34,992 nucleotides of DNA from an uncultured Hyphomicrobiales bacterium (GCA_903824185.1 CAIJVU010000007.1:1-34992), one strand, 5' to 3'. Numbered from the stretch's first letter, positions 22,503-32,783 are shown. Program-made: numbers and translations. The notes: generated from the sequence alone by a model not told the origin.

Positions 22503-23477
22503 ATGAATTCACCTCTTACCATCGGCGTGGCCTCGGGCCTTGCAGCGGCACTGCTTTTTCTCGTGGTGCGCACAGGCAGTGCATTTGCGCTGTTGCTCGA
22601 CATGTTTGCCCCTCTGCCTTTGCTGATTGCAGCCCTCGGATGGGGCCCCCGCTCCGCTTTGATCGGAATGGCATCCGGAACTCTGGTGATCACAGCGCTT
22701 GTTCCCGGCGCCGCAGGTTTGATTTTTGGTTTGGGCATTGCCTTGCCCGCATGGGTTATGGGCGTGTTGGTGATGATGCACCGGCATGAAAATGACCATG
22801 TGATCTTCATGCCGATTGGCATTTGCCTGCTGGCAACAGCTCTCATCAATGCCTTGATGGCTTTGTGCATGGCGATGATGATTGGCGGGGATATCGACGG
22901 GTTGATCAAGGCCTTTGCGCAAATCATCGAAGCCATCAACACCTCCCATCCCGATGTGCTGGCCCCGCTTGGGCTTTCAAAAGATGATCTGGCAAAATTA
23001 TTGGCCCAAACGGCACCGCCCGTGTTTGCCGCTCTGGGGGTCTTTTCCTCAGTGGCTCTTTTGTGGCTGGCCGCATCCCTTGTCCAAATGTCGGGTCGCC
23101 TGATCCGGCCTTGGCCTGATCTGGCGCTGACAACCATGCCCGCATCGGTTCTGGCCCTGACAAGCTTGTCGGCAATTTTGTCAGTGGTTTTTGACGGGTT
23201 CGGCGGACTTTATGCGCGGTGTGTTCTGCTCGCTTTGTTGTCCGCTTACATGCTTGAAGGCATGGGTGTGGTTCTCATCATCACACGCGGCATGAGCATC
23301 CGCACCCCCGTTTTGACCCTGTTCGGGGTTTTGACACTGGTTCTGCCACCGCTCGCAGGCCCTGTCTTGCTTGGTCTTGCGATCCTTGGAATTGTTGACC
23401 GCATGACCGGAATTCGCATGCGGGCCTTATCGAAACTCACGCCCTCTGCTCCCCCGCCTCCTGTCGAGGCGATCTGA
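22503..23477 (+). CDS. DUF2232 family membrane protein
   Basis: The protein has 324 residues, very hydrophobic, with about eight membrane helices (the first [20 protein letters not shown], the last around [20 protein letters not shown]) and a Pro-rich C-terminal tail. This family sits between rpsR and rplI in many alphaproteobacteria; its function is not established. A transporter-like or S-component-like role has been suggested by fold for some relatives, but I see no substrate hint. ATG 22503 is preferred to ATG 22482, which would add seven polar residues; neither has a good ribosome binding site. Confidence 0.85.
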   Translation: MNSPLTIGVASGLAAALLFLVVRTGSAFALLLDMFAPLPLLIAALGWGPRSALIGMASGTLVITALVPGAAGLIFGLGIALPAWVMGVLVMMHRHENDHVIFMPIGICLLATALINALMALCMAMMIGGDIDGLIKAFAQIIEAINTSHPDVLAPLGLSKDDLAKLLAQTAPPVFAALGVFSSVALLWLAASLVQMSGRLIRPWPDLALTTMPASVLALTSLSAILSVVFDGFGGLYARCVLLALLSAYMLEGMGVVLIITRGMSIRTPVLTLFGVLTLVLPPLAGPVLLGLAILGIVDRMTGIRMRALSKLTPSAPPPPVEAI

Positions 23478-23518
23478 ATTTTCAATCCACTTTTATAAAG
23501 CTTTCAAAGGAGATTATC

Positions 23519-24079
23519 ATGGAAGTCATTCTACTCGAACGCATCGCAAAACTTGGCCAGCTCGGCGAAGTCGTCAATGTGAAGCCCGGCTATGCCCGTA
23601 ACTTTTTGCTACCACGCGGCAAAGCGCTTCGTGCAACCGAAGCCAATCGCAAGCATTTTGAATCCCAGCGCCAGCAGATCGAAGCCCACAATCTGGAATT
23701 GCGCAAAGATGCCGATGCTGTCGGCACCAAGCTGAATGGCCAGAGCTTCATCATCATCCGTCAGGCGGGTGAAACAGGTCAGCTTTATGGTTCGGTTTCG
23801 GGCCGTGATCTTGCTGAAACCCTGACAGCCGGTGGTTTCACCGTGACCCGTCAGCAGGTTCACCTGAACACCCCGATCAAAAATCTTGGCCTGCATGAAG
23901 TGCCTGTGCATCTGCATCCCGAAGTGGAAGTGCATGTCACCATCAACGTGGCCCGTTCGAAAGAAGAAGCAGAGCGTCAGGCCCGCGGTGAAAGCCTCAC
24001 GGTGCGCGAAGAAACCAATTTGGCCGATCTGGGCCTCGAAATTGGTGCGGCTCTCGCAGAAAACGACGGCGAATTCTAA
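23519..24079 (+). CDS. rplI: 50S ribosomal protein L9
   Basis: The protein has 186 residues. The N-terminal rRNA-binding domain is clear ([20 protein letters not shown], then [20 protein letters not shown]). A long connecting helix and the C-terminal domain ([29 protein letters not shown]) follow. An alphaproteobacterial-style acidic tail of ~35 residues ends the protein, making it longer than the ~150-residue E. coli form. AAAGGAG lies 7 nt before the ATG. A strong terminator follows, closing the ribosomal part of this cluster. Confidence 0.98.
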   Translation: MEVILLERIAKLGQLGEVVNVKPGYARNFLLPRGKALRATEANRKHFESQRQQIEAHNLELRKDADAVGTKLNGQSFIIIRQAGETGQLYGSVSGRDLAETLTAGGFTVTRQQVHLNTPIKNLGLHEVPVHLHPEVEVHVTINVARSKEEAERQARGESLTVREETNLADLGLEIGAALAENDGEF

Positions 24080-24126
24080 TCGATCGGCTTGCGCATGGCG
24101 CAAACCGGCTGAATTTCATGACAAAA

Positions 24127-24156
24127 GTCCGGCGCTCTCAGCGCCGGACAGTTTTC
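24127..24156 (+). terminator. Rho-independent terminator after rplI
   Basis: GTCCGGCGCT (24127-24136) and AGCGCCGGAC (24140-24149) form a perfect 10-bp stem with a CTC loop, followed by AGTTTTCCCC. The preceding AAAA would give a U-run on the other strand, so it may work both ways. Confidence 0.85.
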
Positions 24157-24263
24157 CCCAATAAACACATCCTTCCAAAGCGATTTCATTTAAGCGTCGA
24201 TCCGCCATTCCTTTTGCCCCCCCCACAGCGTAGAGACTAGGGGAGTGATGATTGAGAGGACCT

Positions 24264-25745
24264 ATGGCCCAGACATTGATGCGCTTGCCTGTGCCCGAAG
24301 CAGCAATTCGGACAGCCCCCCATAATATCGAGGCTGAACAAGCCCTGCTGGGTGCTTTGCTTGTCAATAACGATGCCTATTATCGTGTCTCCGATTTTCT
24401 CGAGCCCGAACATTTTTCCGAAGACATTCATCGGCGTATTTATGAAATCAGCCAGCAGCTGATCCGCGCCGGTAAACTCGCGACACCGATCACGCTCAAA
24501 ACATTTTTGGGGGATCACGATCTCGGCGGGATGACTGTGTCGCAATATATCGCGCGTCTGGCTGTCGAGGCGACCACCGTCATCAATGCAGAGGCCTATG
24601 GCCGCACCATTTATGATTTGGCCATGCGTCGCCGTTTGATCACCATCGGCGAAGACATGGTCAATGTGGCCTATGATGCGCCGGTTGAAGCCTCGCCGCG
24701 CGCACAAATCGAAGACGCCGAACGCCGCCTCTATGAATTGGCCGAAGCAGGTCGTTATGAAGGCGGCTTCCAGTCTTTTGCGGAAGCCTTGCGCCAAGCC
24801 GTCGATATGGCGGCCGAAGCCTATAAGCGTGATCGCAAATTATCGGGTGTGGCCACAGGCCTGTCAGACCTCGACCGCATGATGGGCGGATTGCAATCCT
24901 CCGATTTGATTATTCTGGCGGGTCGTCCCGGCATGGGTAAAACCGCTCTGGCCACCAATATTGCCTATAATATTGCCCGCGCTTATTCGAGCGAGCGGCA
25001 ACAAGACGGCACGATCAAACGCCTTGATGGCGGGATTGTCGGCTTCTTCTCGCTCGAAATGTCCTCGGAACAATTGGCCACCCGTGTCATCGCCGAACAA
25101 TCGGGTGTCCCCTCCTATAAAATCCGCCGTGGTGAAATCCGTGAAGATGAATTCGGTCGTGTGGCGGATGCTGCGCGTGAAATGGAACGCATCCCGCTTT
25201 ACATCGACCAAACCGGCGGCATTTCCATCGCGCAATTGACCGCCCGCGCGCGCCGTCTGAAGCGGCAAAAAGGCCTCGATATTCTGGTGGTCGACTATTT
25301 GCAGCTGCTGTCGGGTGCTGCGAAAAAAGGCGAAAACCGCGTTCAGGAACTCACCGAAATCACCACGGGCCTGAAAGCGCTGGCCAAAGAACTGGCCGTG
25401 CCGATCATCGCTTTGTCACAGCTCTCGCGTCAGGTGGAACAGCGCGACGATAAACGCCCGCAACTGTCGGATTTGCGTGAATCAGGCTCCATCGAGCAAG
25501 ATGCCGACGTGGTCATCTTTGTTTATCGTGAAGAATATTATCTCAAAAACAAAGAACCCAAAATGGGCACCGAAGAATATTTCAAGTGGCAAACGGAAAT
25601 GGAACAAGTGCACGGTCGGGCTGAAGTCATCATCGGCAAACAACGTCACGGTCCGACAGGCACGGTTGCCTTGCACTTCGAAGCCGAAATCACGCGCTTC
25701 AGCAATCTGGCACGCGAAGACAATCTGCCGGAGCGTATGGACTAA
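24264..25745 (+). CDS. dnaB: replicative DNA helicase DnaB
   Basis: The hexameric 5'-3' helicase of the replication fork has 493 residues. The N-terminal domain (PHNIEAEQALLGALLVNNDA on) binds primase. A linker leads to the RecA-like motor with Walker A GRPGMGKT (about 218-225), Walker B ILVVDYLQLL, and LSQLSRQVEQRDDKRPQLSD, ending with the arginine-finger region. No intein is present. ATG 24264 with AGAGGA 5 nt upstream is chosen over a TTG four codons earlier. The upstream terminator suggests its own promoter; alr follows after one base. Confidence 0.98.
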   Translation: MAQTLMRLPVPEAAIRTAPHNIEAEQALLGALLVNNDAYYRVSDFLEPEHFSEDIHRRIYEISQQLIRAGKLATPITLKTFLGDHDLGGMTVSQYIARLAVEATTVINAEAYGRTIYDLAMRRRLITIGEDMVNVAYDAPVEASPRAQIEDAERRLYELAEAGRYEGGFQSFAEALRQAVDMAAEAYKRDRKLSGVATGLSDLDRMMGGLQSSDLIILAGRPGMGKTALATNIAYNIARAYSSERQQDGTIKRLDGGIVGFFSLEMSSEQLATRVIAEQSGVPSYKIRRGEIREDEFGRVADAAREMERIPLYIDQTGGISIAQLTARARRLKRQKGLDILVVDYLQLLSGAAKKGENRVQELTEITTGLKALAKELAVPIIALSQLSRQVEQRDDKRPQLSDLRESGSIEQDADVVIFVYREEYYLKNKEPKMGTEEYFKWQTEMEQVHGRAEVIIGKQRHGPTGTVALHFEAEITRFSNLAREDNLPERMD

Positions 25746-25746
25746 C

Positions 25747-26856
25747 GTGAACCCGCATGGCGCGCATCTCACCATTGATCTGAATGCCATCGCCTCCAAC
25801 TGGCAGCATTTGCAATCGCTCGGCGGGGCTGCTGAATGCGGGGCCGTCGTCAAAGCCGATGCCTATGGAACAGGGCTTGACTATACGGGGCCTGCACTCG
25901 CCAAAGCCGGATGCCGCACCTTCTTTGTCGCCCATCTCCAAGAAGGCCAACGCCTGCGCGCTGTTGTACCCAACGCGACCATTTATGTGCTCAACGGATT
26001 TGTACAAGGCTCTGCCCCTCTTTACGTCGAAAGCGGCTTGCGGCCGGTTTTAGGCACGCTGGATGAAATCCATGAATGGGCTGGTTTTGCGCGCGCCCAT
26101 GCCCTTTCTGGCGAGGCGGCCATCCATATTGATACAGGGCTTAACCGTCTGGGGTTAGAGCCAGACGTGTTTCGGGCCTTGGCAGAGGATTTGGAAAACA
26201 AAAATCTGGGCTTCACGGCTACACTGGTGATGACCCATCTAGCCTCGTCAGAGACGCTCGACACCGCACAAAACGAACAACAAACAAGCCTCTTCGGTGA
26301 ACTGGTTTCGCTTACGCCATCCATTCCCGCAAGCCTTTGCAATTCATCGGCTGTGACACGCAAAGAATTTCCCCGTCATGCGATGATGCGTCCGGGCTAT
26401 GCGCTTTATGGGGGCAATCCGACCCCTTGGACCACCAATCCCATGAAGCCCGTGGTCACGCTCAAAGCGCCGATTTTGCAAATCCGCGATATCCCGCAAG
26501 GCACCTGTGTCGGGTATAATGCCCGCTGGGTTGCCAAGCGTCCCTCGCGTTTGGTTGTGATCTCCGCAGGCTATGCGGATGGTTTGATGCGCCTGCCACC
26601 CGAACCAGACAAGCCTGTGGCCGAAGTCTTGATCGGGGACACGCTCTGCCCCGTCGCCGGACGTCTGTCGATGGATCTGATGATTATCGATGCAACCGAT
26701 GCGCCGCACGATGCGCTTCACCGCAATGCGCCGGTCACCCTGATCGGGGGACCGCTTGATATTGACCGCGTCGGGAAAACCGCGGGCACAATCGGCTATC
26801 TGATTTTGACATCTCTCAGTCGCCGTTATCAACGCCATTATCTGGGTCAGGTCTGA
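25747..26856 (+). CDS. alr: alanine racemase
   Basis: This PLP enzyme makes D-alanine for peptidoglycan. It has 369 residues. The PLP lysine is K36 in AVVKADAYGTG. The barrel ends with MMRPGYALYGG, and the beta domain carries the catalytic Tyr region VGYNARWV and VVISAGYADGLMR. I chose GTG 25747, one base after the dnaB stop, because it precedes TIDLNAIASNW at the usual distance. The much longer open frame reaching into dnaB is a shadow. Its stop overlaps the radA ATG (TGATG). Confidence 0.94.
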   Translation: MNPHGAHLTIDLNAIASNWQHLQSLGGAAECGAVVKADAYGTGLDYTGPALAKAGCRTFFVAHLQEGQRLRAVVPNATIYVLNGFVQGSAPLYVESGLRPVLGTLDEIHEWAGFARAHALSGEAAIHIDTGLNRLGLEPDVFRALAEDLENKNLGFTATLVMTHLASSETLDTAQNEQQTSLFGELVSLTPSIPASLCNSSAVTRKEFPRHAMMRPGYALYGGNPTPWTTNPMKPVVTLKAPILQIRDIPQGTCVGYNARWVAKRPSRLVVISAGYADGLMRLPPEPDKPVAEVLIGDTLCPVAGRLSMDLMIIDATDAPHDALHRNAPVTLIGGPLDIDRVGKTAGTIGYLILTSLSRRYQRHYLGQV

Positions 26857-28268
26857 TGGCCAAAAGAAGCAGTACATTCGCCTGTCAGGCTTGCGGCGCC
26901 GTTTATAACCGCTGGCAGGGCCGCTGTGATGCGTGTGGCGGATGGAGCACGATTGCCGAGGAAGCCGCCAATGCCCCACTGCCCGGCGGAATCACGGCAC
27001 CCCGCGGCCAACGTGGCAAGGGTCGCGTCTTTGCCCTCGAGGGTTTGAGCGGTTCGACCGAGGAAGCCCCGCGGATGGTTTCGGGCATTGCCGAACTCGA
27101 CCGTGTCACCGGTGGCGGCTTTGTGCGCGGCTCGGTGATTTTGCTGGGCGGGGAACCCGGCATCGGCAAATCCACTTTATTGATGCAGGCCTGCGCGGCT
27201 GTGGCCCAAGCCGGTCATCGCGTTGTCTATATTTCGGGGGAAGAAGCGGTCGGCCAAGTCAGGTTGCGGGCTGAGCGGCTTGGTCTGGCGCAGGCTCACG
27301 TTGAACTCGCCTCAGAAACCAATGTCGAAGACATCGTGACCACCTTGTCGCAAGGCAAGCCACCGCAACTGGTGATTATCGATTCCATTCAGACCATGTG
27401 GTCGGAAGGGGTTGAGTCAGCGCCGGGGACGGTGACGCAGGTGCGTGGTGCCGCACAGATCCTGATCCGCCATGCGAAAACATCCGGTGCCGCGGTGATC
27501 CTAGTCGGCCATGTCACCAAAGACGGACAAATTGCCGGTCCCCGTGTGGTGGAACATATGGTGGATGCGGTTGTCTCCTTTGAAGGGGATGGCGCACAGC
27601 ATTTTCGGATTTTGCGGGCGATGAAAAACCGCTTCGGGCCAACCGATGAAATCGGTGTGTTCGAGATGACAGGCGCTGGGCTTGCGGAAGTCTCCAATCC
27701 CTCGGCTCTTTTTCTGGCCGGACGCGATGGCAATGCACCCGGAACAGCCGTATTTGCCGGAATGGAAGGCACACGGCCCTTGCTGGTCGAGTTTCAAGCC
27801 CTTGTTGCCCCCTCCTCGCTGGGCAATCCAAGACGGGCTGTGGTCGGCTGGGATCCCAACCGCCTCTCGATGCTGATCGCCGTTCTTGAAACCCATGGCG
27901 GTCTGCGGCTTGGGCAATATGATATTTTCCTGAATGTTGCGGGGGGCTTGAAAATCATCGAGCCATCAGCCGATGCGGCGGCAGCCGCCGCCCTTGTTTC
28001 CTCGCTGACCAATGCGCCTTTGCCCGCCAACAAAGTCTATCTGGGGGAAGTGGCCCTGACAGGTGCCCTGCGACCGGCCCCGCAAGGCTCTGCCCGCCTT
28101 AAAGAAGCCGCAAAATTGGGATTTCAATCGGCTTTCGTTCCGAAGGCAGGCTTTGAAGCGCTCGGCTCGTCCGAACTGGTTCTGGATGCGGGAAGCGATA
28201 TTGCCGATCTGGTGGCGGGAATCGCCGCACGCTCTCCACAAAAAGGCACAGAATTTGAGCCTGAATGA
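26856..28268 (+). CDS. radA: DNA repair protein RadA
   Basis: The protein has 470 residues. The C4 zinc finger has C10, C13, C24 and C27. Walker A is GGEPGIGKST (98-107). The RadA-specific KNRFGP motif follows, and the C-terminal Lon-like domain is marked by GEVALTGALRPAPQ and KLGFQSAFVPK. RadA drives branch migration in recombination as a DnaB-like helicase, so its place in the dnaB-alr-radA unit makes sense. It is translationally coupled to alr by a one-base overlap. Confidence 0.98.
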   Translation: MAKRSSTFACQACGAVYNRWQGRCDACGGWSTIAEEAANAPLPGGITAPRGQRGKGRVFALEGLSGSTEEAPRMVSGIAELDRVTGGGFVRGSVILLGGEPGIGKSTLLMQACAAVAQAGHRVVYISGEEAVGQVRLRAERLGLAQAHVELASETNVEDIVTTLSQGKPPQLVIIDSIQTMWSEGVESAPGTVTQVRGAAQILIRHAKTSGAAVILVGHVTKDGQIAGPRVVEHMVDAVVSFEGDGAQHFRILRAMKNRFGPTDEIGVFEMTGAGLAEVSNPSALFLAGRDGNAPGTAVFAGMEGTRPLLVEFQALVAPSSLGNPRRAVVGWDPNRLSMLIAVLETHGGLRLGQYDIFLNVAGGLKIIEPSADAAAAAALVSSLTNAPLPANKVYLGEVALTGALRPAPQGSARLKEAAKLGFQSAFVPKAGFEALGSSELVLDAGSDIADLVAGIAARSPQKGTEFEPE

Positions 28269-28349
28269 GGTGACGTTACGGCTTTGGCCGTCTATAAGGA
28301 CGCGGACGTTGCAGGGACAATCCTCTACCAAAGCAATGCAGGACAGGAC

Positions 28350-29126
28350 ATGAACCAATTACCCGTCAATCCGATTGATCTGGCCATTATCATTGTCATG
28401 ATCTTGTCGGCGGTCTTTTCTTGGGTGCGTGGCTTTACCGGAGAAGTTTTGGCGGTTGCCTCTTGGGTTGCGGCAGCGATTGCCGCCTATTTCCTGCATC
28501 CTTGGGCCCTCACTTATATTGCGCCCTCCATTGCCAACAAACAGATTGCTTTAGCGGCCTCGATTGCGGCGGTTTTTTTGGTGACCTTGGTTTTTGTGTC
28601 GCTGATCACCACAAAATTGTCTGAACTGATCCTCGATTCAGCCATCGGAACGCTTGATCGTACCCTCGGCCTGTTTTTCGGGGCGGCTCGCGGTCTTTTG
28701 ATCGCCGTGGTGGCCTTTATGTTTTTCGACACGTTGGTGGGTGAAAAATCCCAACCCGACATGCTCAAAGACGCCCGTTTGCGTCCCGTTTTAAAGCTTG
28801 CCAGTACGGCGATTTTCAAAGCGCTGCCTGAAAATCCTGAATTTCTTAGCCCTTTTCGCAAAGTGATTGACGAAAACACCACGAAAAAGCCGGTTGAAGC
28901 CCCCAATGCGGCTGCCGCTCCGGCCTCAACTGCGCCCGCAAAGCCAGCCCCTGCGCCCTCGGCCCCTGCTGCCAATCCGCAGGCTGCGGCCCCGCCTTCC
29001 GCACCTGCCCCTGTAACCATCGTCCCTGCTCCGCCTACAACGGGAGGCAGCAATTCCAAACCCGTGGATCAACAGGGATTGCAGCGACTCATCGAATCTT
29101 CCACGCCTAATCCGGTTAAACGCTAA
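28350..29126 (+). CDS. cvpA: CvpA family membrane protein
   Basis: The protein has 258 residues. Four membrane helices lie in the first ~150 residues, with the CvpA motif FSWVRGFTGEVLAVASWVAA. A soluble stretch and a long Ala/Pro-rich tail (about 188-235) follow, then a short C-terminal helix (LQRLIESSTPNP). The family is linked to colicin V production and envelope stress; its molecular role is not settled. ATG 28350 is chosen for AGGACAGGAC just upstream. It stands 14 nt before purF, the same pairing as in E. coli. Confidence 0.92.
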   Translation: MNQLPVNPIDLAIIIVMILSAVFSWVRGFTGEVLAVASWVAAAIAAYFLHPWALTYIAPSIANKQIALAASIAAVFLVTLVFVSLITTKLSELILDSAIGTLDRTLGLFFGAARGLLIAVVAFMFFDTLVGEKSQPDMLKDARLRPVLKLASTAIFKALPENPEFLSPFRKVIDENTTKKPVEAPNAAAAPASTAPAKPAPAPSAPAANPQAAAPPSAPAPVTIVPAPPTTGGSNSKPVDQQGLQRLIESSTPNPVKR

Positions 29127-29140
29127 CGAAGGATCACGCT

Positions 29141-30631
29141 ATGCGTCACGAGATGGACCTTGCAGGCTCAATCACATTTGACTGCGAATTCGATCTCGAA
29201 GCGGATAGGCTGCGCGAGGAATGCGGGGTTTTTGGCATTTACGGCCATCCCGAGGCGGCAGCCATCACAGCCCTTGGTCTCCATGCCCTGCAACATCGCG
29301 GACAGGAAGCCGCAGGCATTGTGAGTTTTGACGGAAAGCGGTTCCATTCCGAGCGCCGTTTGGGTCTTGTCGGCGATGGCTTTTCCGACCGCGCTATTAT
29401 CGAACGCCTGAAAGGCGAAAGTGCCATCGGCCATGTGCGCTATTCCACAACCGGCGAAACCATTTTGCGCAATGTGCAACCGCTGTTCGCCGAATTGTCG
29501 GGGGGCGGCTTTGCCGTTGCCCATAACGGCAATCTGACCAATGGTCTGTCCCTGCGGCGTCAATTGATCAGCGGCGGCGCGATCTATCAGTCGACCAGCG
29601 ACACGGAAGTGATTTTGCATCTGGTGGCGCAAAGCCGCAGAGGCAAATTTGCCGACCGTTTCATCGATGCCCTGAAGCAACTCGAAGGGGCCTATTCCTT
29701 TGTCGGTCTGACCAATAAAAAGCTGATCGGTGCGCGTGATCCCTTGGGCATTCGCCCTCTGGTTTTGGGGGAGCTGGACGGGCATTTCATTCTCGCCTCC
29801 GAAACCTGTGCGCTTGATATTATCGGCGCGCGTTTTGTGCGGGATATTGAAAATGGCGAAGTGGTGATCATCACCGATGACGGCATTGAATCCATCAAGC
29901 CCTTCCCCAAAATGGCCGCGCGTCCCTGCATTTTTGAATATATCTATTTCGCGCGCCCTGACTCTGTCGTGCATGGCCGTCCTGTCTATGACGTACGCAA
30001 AGCCATGGGCGCCCAACTCTCCCATGAAGCAGGCATTGATGCGGATGTCGTGATCCCTGTGCCAGACTCCGGCGTGCCTGCAGCCCTTGGCTATGCGCAA
30101 GCAGCCGGTATCCCTTATGAACTGGGCATCATCCGCAATCACTATGTCGGGCGCACCTTCATTCAACCGACACAATCCGTGCGTGAACTGGGTGTGCGCA
30201 TGAAACATTCCGCCAACCGCTCTGTTGTGCAAGGCAAGCGGATTATCTTGATAGATGACTCGATTGTGCGCGGCACGACATCGGTGAAGATTGTGCAGAT
30301 GATGCGTGATGCCGGTGCGAAAGAAGTGCATTTCCGCATCTCAAGTCCACCAATTACCCATCCCGATTATTATGGCATCGACACGCCGGAAAAAAACAAA
30401 CTTCTGGCCGCGACCCATTCTCTGGAAGAGATGCGTCAATTTATCGGTTGTGACACATTGGCCTTTTTATCTGTCGATGGCATTTACAAGGCGATGGGGC
30501 ATGAAAAGCGCGATGCTGCGCAACCGCAATTCACCGATCACTGTTTCACCGGCGATTATCCAACCCCGTTGACCGACCAAATAGGCGAAGGGGCGAAGCA
30601 GCAATTGTCCATGTTGGCAGAAGTAGGATAA
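29141..30631 (+). CDS. purF: amidophosphoribosyltransferase
   Basis: This is the first committed enzyme of purine synthesis, making phosphoribosylamine from PRPP and glutamine. It has 496 residues. The N-terminal glutaminase nucleophile is C28 in REECGVFGIYG, exposed after removal of a 27-residue propeptide. The PRPP-binding loop is IILIDDSIVRGTT. The sequence is of the B. subtilis class (FEYIYFARPDSV, GDYPTPL), but two of the four Fe-S ligand positions are not cysteine (HPDYYGID and FTDHCFTG), so a 4Fe-4S cluster is unlikely. AAGGA lies 8 nt upstream. It is the penultimate gene of the unit with cvpA and the SDR gene. Confidence 0.97.
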   Translation: MRHEMDLAGSITFDCEFDLEADRLREECGVFGIYGHPEAAAITALGLHALQHRGQEAAGIVSFDGKRFHSERRLGLVGDGFSDRAIIERLKGESAIGHVRYSTTGETILRNVQPLFAELSGGGFAVAHNGNLTNGLSLRRQLISGGAIYQSTSDTEVILHLVAQSRRGKFADRFIDALKQLEGAYSFVGLTNKKLIGARDPLGIRPLVLGELDGHFILASETCALDIIGARFVRDIENGEVVIITDDGIESIKPFPKMAARPCIFEYIYFARPDSVVHGRPVYDVRKAMGAQLSHEAGIDADVVIPVPDSGVPAALGYAQAAGIPYELGIIRNHYVGRTFIQPTQSVRELGVRMKHSANRSVVQGKRIILIDDSIVRGTTSVKIVQMMRDAGAKEVHFRISSPPITHPDYYGIDTPEKNKLLAATHSLEEMRQFIGCDTLAFLSVDGIYKAMGHEKRDAAQPQFTDHCFTGDYPTPLTDQIGEGAKQQLSMLAEVG

Positions 30632-30635
30632 TCCG

Positions 30636-31382
30636 ATGAGTGCTCTGAATTTGAAAAATCGTATTGCCGTGGTGACAGGCGCTTCACGCGGCATTGGCCG
30701 TGCGGTTGCCATCGGGCTTGCCAAAGCCGGTGCCCATGTGGTGGCCGTGGCGCGCACCCAAGGCGCGTTGGAAGAACTCGACGATGCCATTCAAGCCGCC
30801 GGTGGCGAGGCCGCAACGCTGGTGCCGATTGATCTGCGCGATGTCGAAGCGCTGGATCGTTTGGGTGCCGCCCTTTTTGAGCGTTGGGGCAAATTGGATA
30901 TTTTTATTGGCAATGGGGGAACCTTGGGTCCGATCACGCCTTTGGGCCATGTGACACCCAAGGAATGGGATCAGGTAATGGCGGTGAATGTCACAGCCAA
31001 TTGGCGCTTGATCCGCTCCTTTGATCCGTTATTGCAAAAGTCCGACGCTGGGCGCGTGGTACTTTTGTCATCGGGCGCGTCATGGAAACGTCTGGCCTAT
31101 TGGGGCCCGTATTCCATTTCCAAATCAGCGGTCGATGCCATGGGCGTCACCTATGCCAATGAAACAAAAAACACGCCGATCAAAGTGATGCTGGTCAATC
31201 CCGGCCCCATCCGCACCGATATGCGTGCCGCCGCCATGCCGGGCGAAGATCCGATGACCTTGGAAACGCCAGAGGATCTGGCACCCCATATCATCGCCAT
31301 GGCTTCGCCGGATTGGCAGGTCAGTGGCCAGATTTATGATCATCCATCCAAAAAGGTTCTCGCGTTCCAGAACCCTGCCTAA
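30636..31382 (+). CDS. short-chain dehydrogenase/reductase
   Basis: The protein has 248 residues, a classical SDR. The NAD(P)-binding TGASRGIG (14-21), with R40 after the second strand, points to NADP preference. The family NNAG motif is IGNGG here. Catalytic residues are S145 or S146, Y159 and K163 (YSISK). The substrate is unknown. It starts 4 nt after the purF stop, so it is co-translated with it. The same neighbour is seen after purF in other alphaproteobacteria, but no link to purines is known to me. Confidence 0.92.
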   Translation: MSALNLKNRIAVVTGASRGIGRAVAIGLAKAGAHVVAVARTQGALEELDDAIQAAGGEAATLVPIDLRDVEALDRLGAALFERWGKLDIFIGNGGTLGPITPLGHVTPKEWDQVMAVNVTANWRLIRSFDPLLQKSDAGRVVLLSSGASWKRLAYWGPYSISKSAVDAMGVTYANETKNTPIKVMLVNPGPIRTDMRAAAMPGEDPMTLETPEDLAPHIIAMASPDWQVSGQIYDHPSKKVLAFQNPA

Positions 31383-31394
31383 TCAATCAGGCCA

Positions 31395-32783
31395 TCAGGG
31401 CTTGTTGCGTTTGTTCTTGTAGGGATTATCGGAATTACGCAAAGACAAGCGAATGGGTGTGCCGGGCATGTCAAAAGTCTCGCGCAAACTGTTGATCATA
31501 TAACGCACATAGCTGTCGGGCAGAGCATCGAGCTGATTGCCAAACAATGCAAACAACGGCGGACGCGCTTTCACCTGCGTGGCGTAACGAATTTTGATCC
31601 GGCGACCCGACACAGCGGGCGGCGGATGGGTGGCGAGCACCTGCTCCAACCAGCGGTTGATTTGACCGGTTGAAACACGTTTGGACCATGTCTCGGATGA
31701 TTTGATGCAAGCCTGCATCAAGGCATCGATCCCCTGCCCCGTCAAACCCGACACCGGAATAATCGTTGCGCCCTTGACCATGGATGTTACGGGCTGGGCA
31801 TCCTCGATCAGCGTTTTCAGCAAGCCTTGCTCATGGCCGACAAGATCCCATTTGTTCAAGGCAATGACGAGGGCGCGTCCTTCTTTTTCAATGATGGACA
31901 AAATAGCCAGATCCTGCTTCTCGAAAGGAATGGTTGCATCCAAAAGCAAGACCACCACTTCGGCAAATTTCACAGCGCGTAACCCGTCTGCCACCGAAAG
32001 CTTTTCGAGTTTTTCCTGCACGCGCGCGCGTTTGCGGATCCCCGCGGTATCAAAGATTTTAATCGGACGCCCGCGCCATTCCCATTCAAGCCCGATACTG
32101 TCACGGGTGATGCCCGCCTCGGGGCCGACCAGCAAACGCTCAGTGCCCAACATGTGATTGATCAAGGTTGATTTGCCCGCATTGGGGCGACCAATCACCG
32201 CAATCCGCAGCGGACGCTTCGGGTCGTTATAATCGAGCGGCTCATCCTCGACTGCGAATTCATCCGGCTCTTCCGGCTTTGCTGTTTGTTCCGGCAGGGC
32301 CTCGCAAATGGCATCATACAGATCGGAGAGGCCTTCCCCGTGCTCTGCCGAAAAAGGCAGGGGATCGCCCAAGCCCAGACCATAGGCCTCATAGACCTCG
32401 CTCAGACCCTGTTTGCCCTCGGCCTTGTTGGCAATCAGAATGACCGGCTTGCTGGCCCGCCGCACAGCCTGCGCAAAATGCCGGTCCGTGGGTGTGACAC
32501 CGGCGCGGGCATCAATGACAAACAAGATCGCATCCGCATCAGCAATCGCCGCTTCTGTTTGCAACCGCATCCGGCCAGTCAGCGTTGCCGCATCGGACTC
32601 TTCAAGGCCTGCGGTGTCGATGATCGTAAAATCGAGATCACCCAAATGGGCGTCCCCTTCGCGACGATCACGTGTCACGCCCGGCTGGTCATCGACCAAG
32701 GCCAGTTTCTTACCAACCAAACGGTTGAACAAAGTCGATTTGCCAACGTTGGGACGGCCAATGATGGCCAAAGTAAAGGACAT
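31395..32783 (-). CDS. der: ribosome biogenesis GTPase Der (EngA)
   Basis: The protein has 462 residues with two tandem GTPase domains and a KH-like C-terminal domain, needed for 50S maturation. The first domain has GRPNVGKS (9-16), DTAGLEE and NKAE. An acidic linker ([14 protein letters not shown]) follows. The second has [20 protein letters not shown] and NKWD. The C-terminus has [23 protein letters not shown] 32783 with a GGGGG-rich ribosome binding site is chosen. It follows the YfgM-like gene by 14 nt. It is convergent with the SDR gene, 12 nt apart. Confidence 0.98.
   Translation of the reverse strand: MSFTLAIIGRPNVGKSTLFNRLVGKKLALVDDQPGVTRDRREGDAHLGDLDFTIIDTAGLEESDAATLTGRMRLQTEAAIADADAILFVIDARAGVTPTDRHFAQAVRRASKPVILIANKAEGKQGLSEVYEAYGLGLGDPLPFSAEHGEGLSDLYDAICEALPEQTAKPEEPDEFAVEDEPLDYNDPKRPLRIAVIGRPNAGKSTLINHMLGTERLLVGPEAGITRDSIGLEWEWRGRPIKIFDTAGIRKRARVQEKLEKLSVADGLRAVKFAEVVVLLLDATIPFEKQDLAILSIIEKEGRALVIALNKWDLVGHEQGLLKTLIEDAQPVTSMVKGATIIPVSGLTGQGIDALMQACIKSSETWSKRVSTGQINRWLEQVLATHPPPAVSGRRIKIRYATQVKARPPLFALFGNQLDALPDSYVRYMINSLRETFDMPGTPIRLSLRNSDNPYKNKRNKP

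Noticed and set aside
22494-22512. GGTTCGAT resembling a tRNA T-arm
   Set aside because: No matching acceptor, D or anticodon stems around it; it is the start region of the DUF2232 gene. The same holds for the similar GGTTCGAT at 4517-4524.
21950-23137. 395-codon leftward open frame across rpsF, rpsR and the DUF2232 gene
   Set aside because: It is antisense to three clear genes, is rich in Arg/Pro/Ser, and has no recognisable domain or ribosome binding site.
25477-25746. Long N-terminal extension of alanine racemase into dnaB
   Set aside because: It overlaps the conserved dnaB C-terminus in another frame, and a GTG one base after the dnaB stop gives a normal-length enzyme.
29168-30331. 387-codon leftward open frame inside purF
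   Set aside because: Antisense shadow of a highly conserved enzyme; composition (many His, Arg, Gln) is typical of such shadows.
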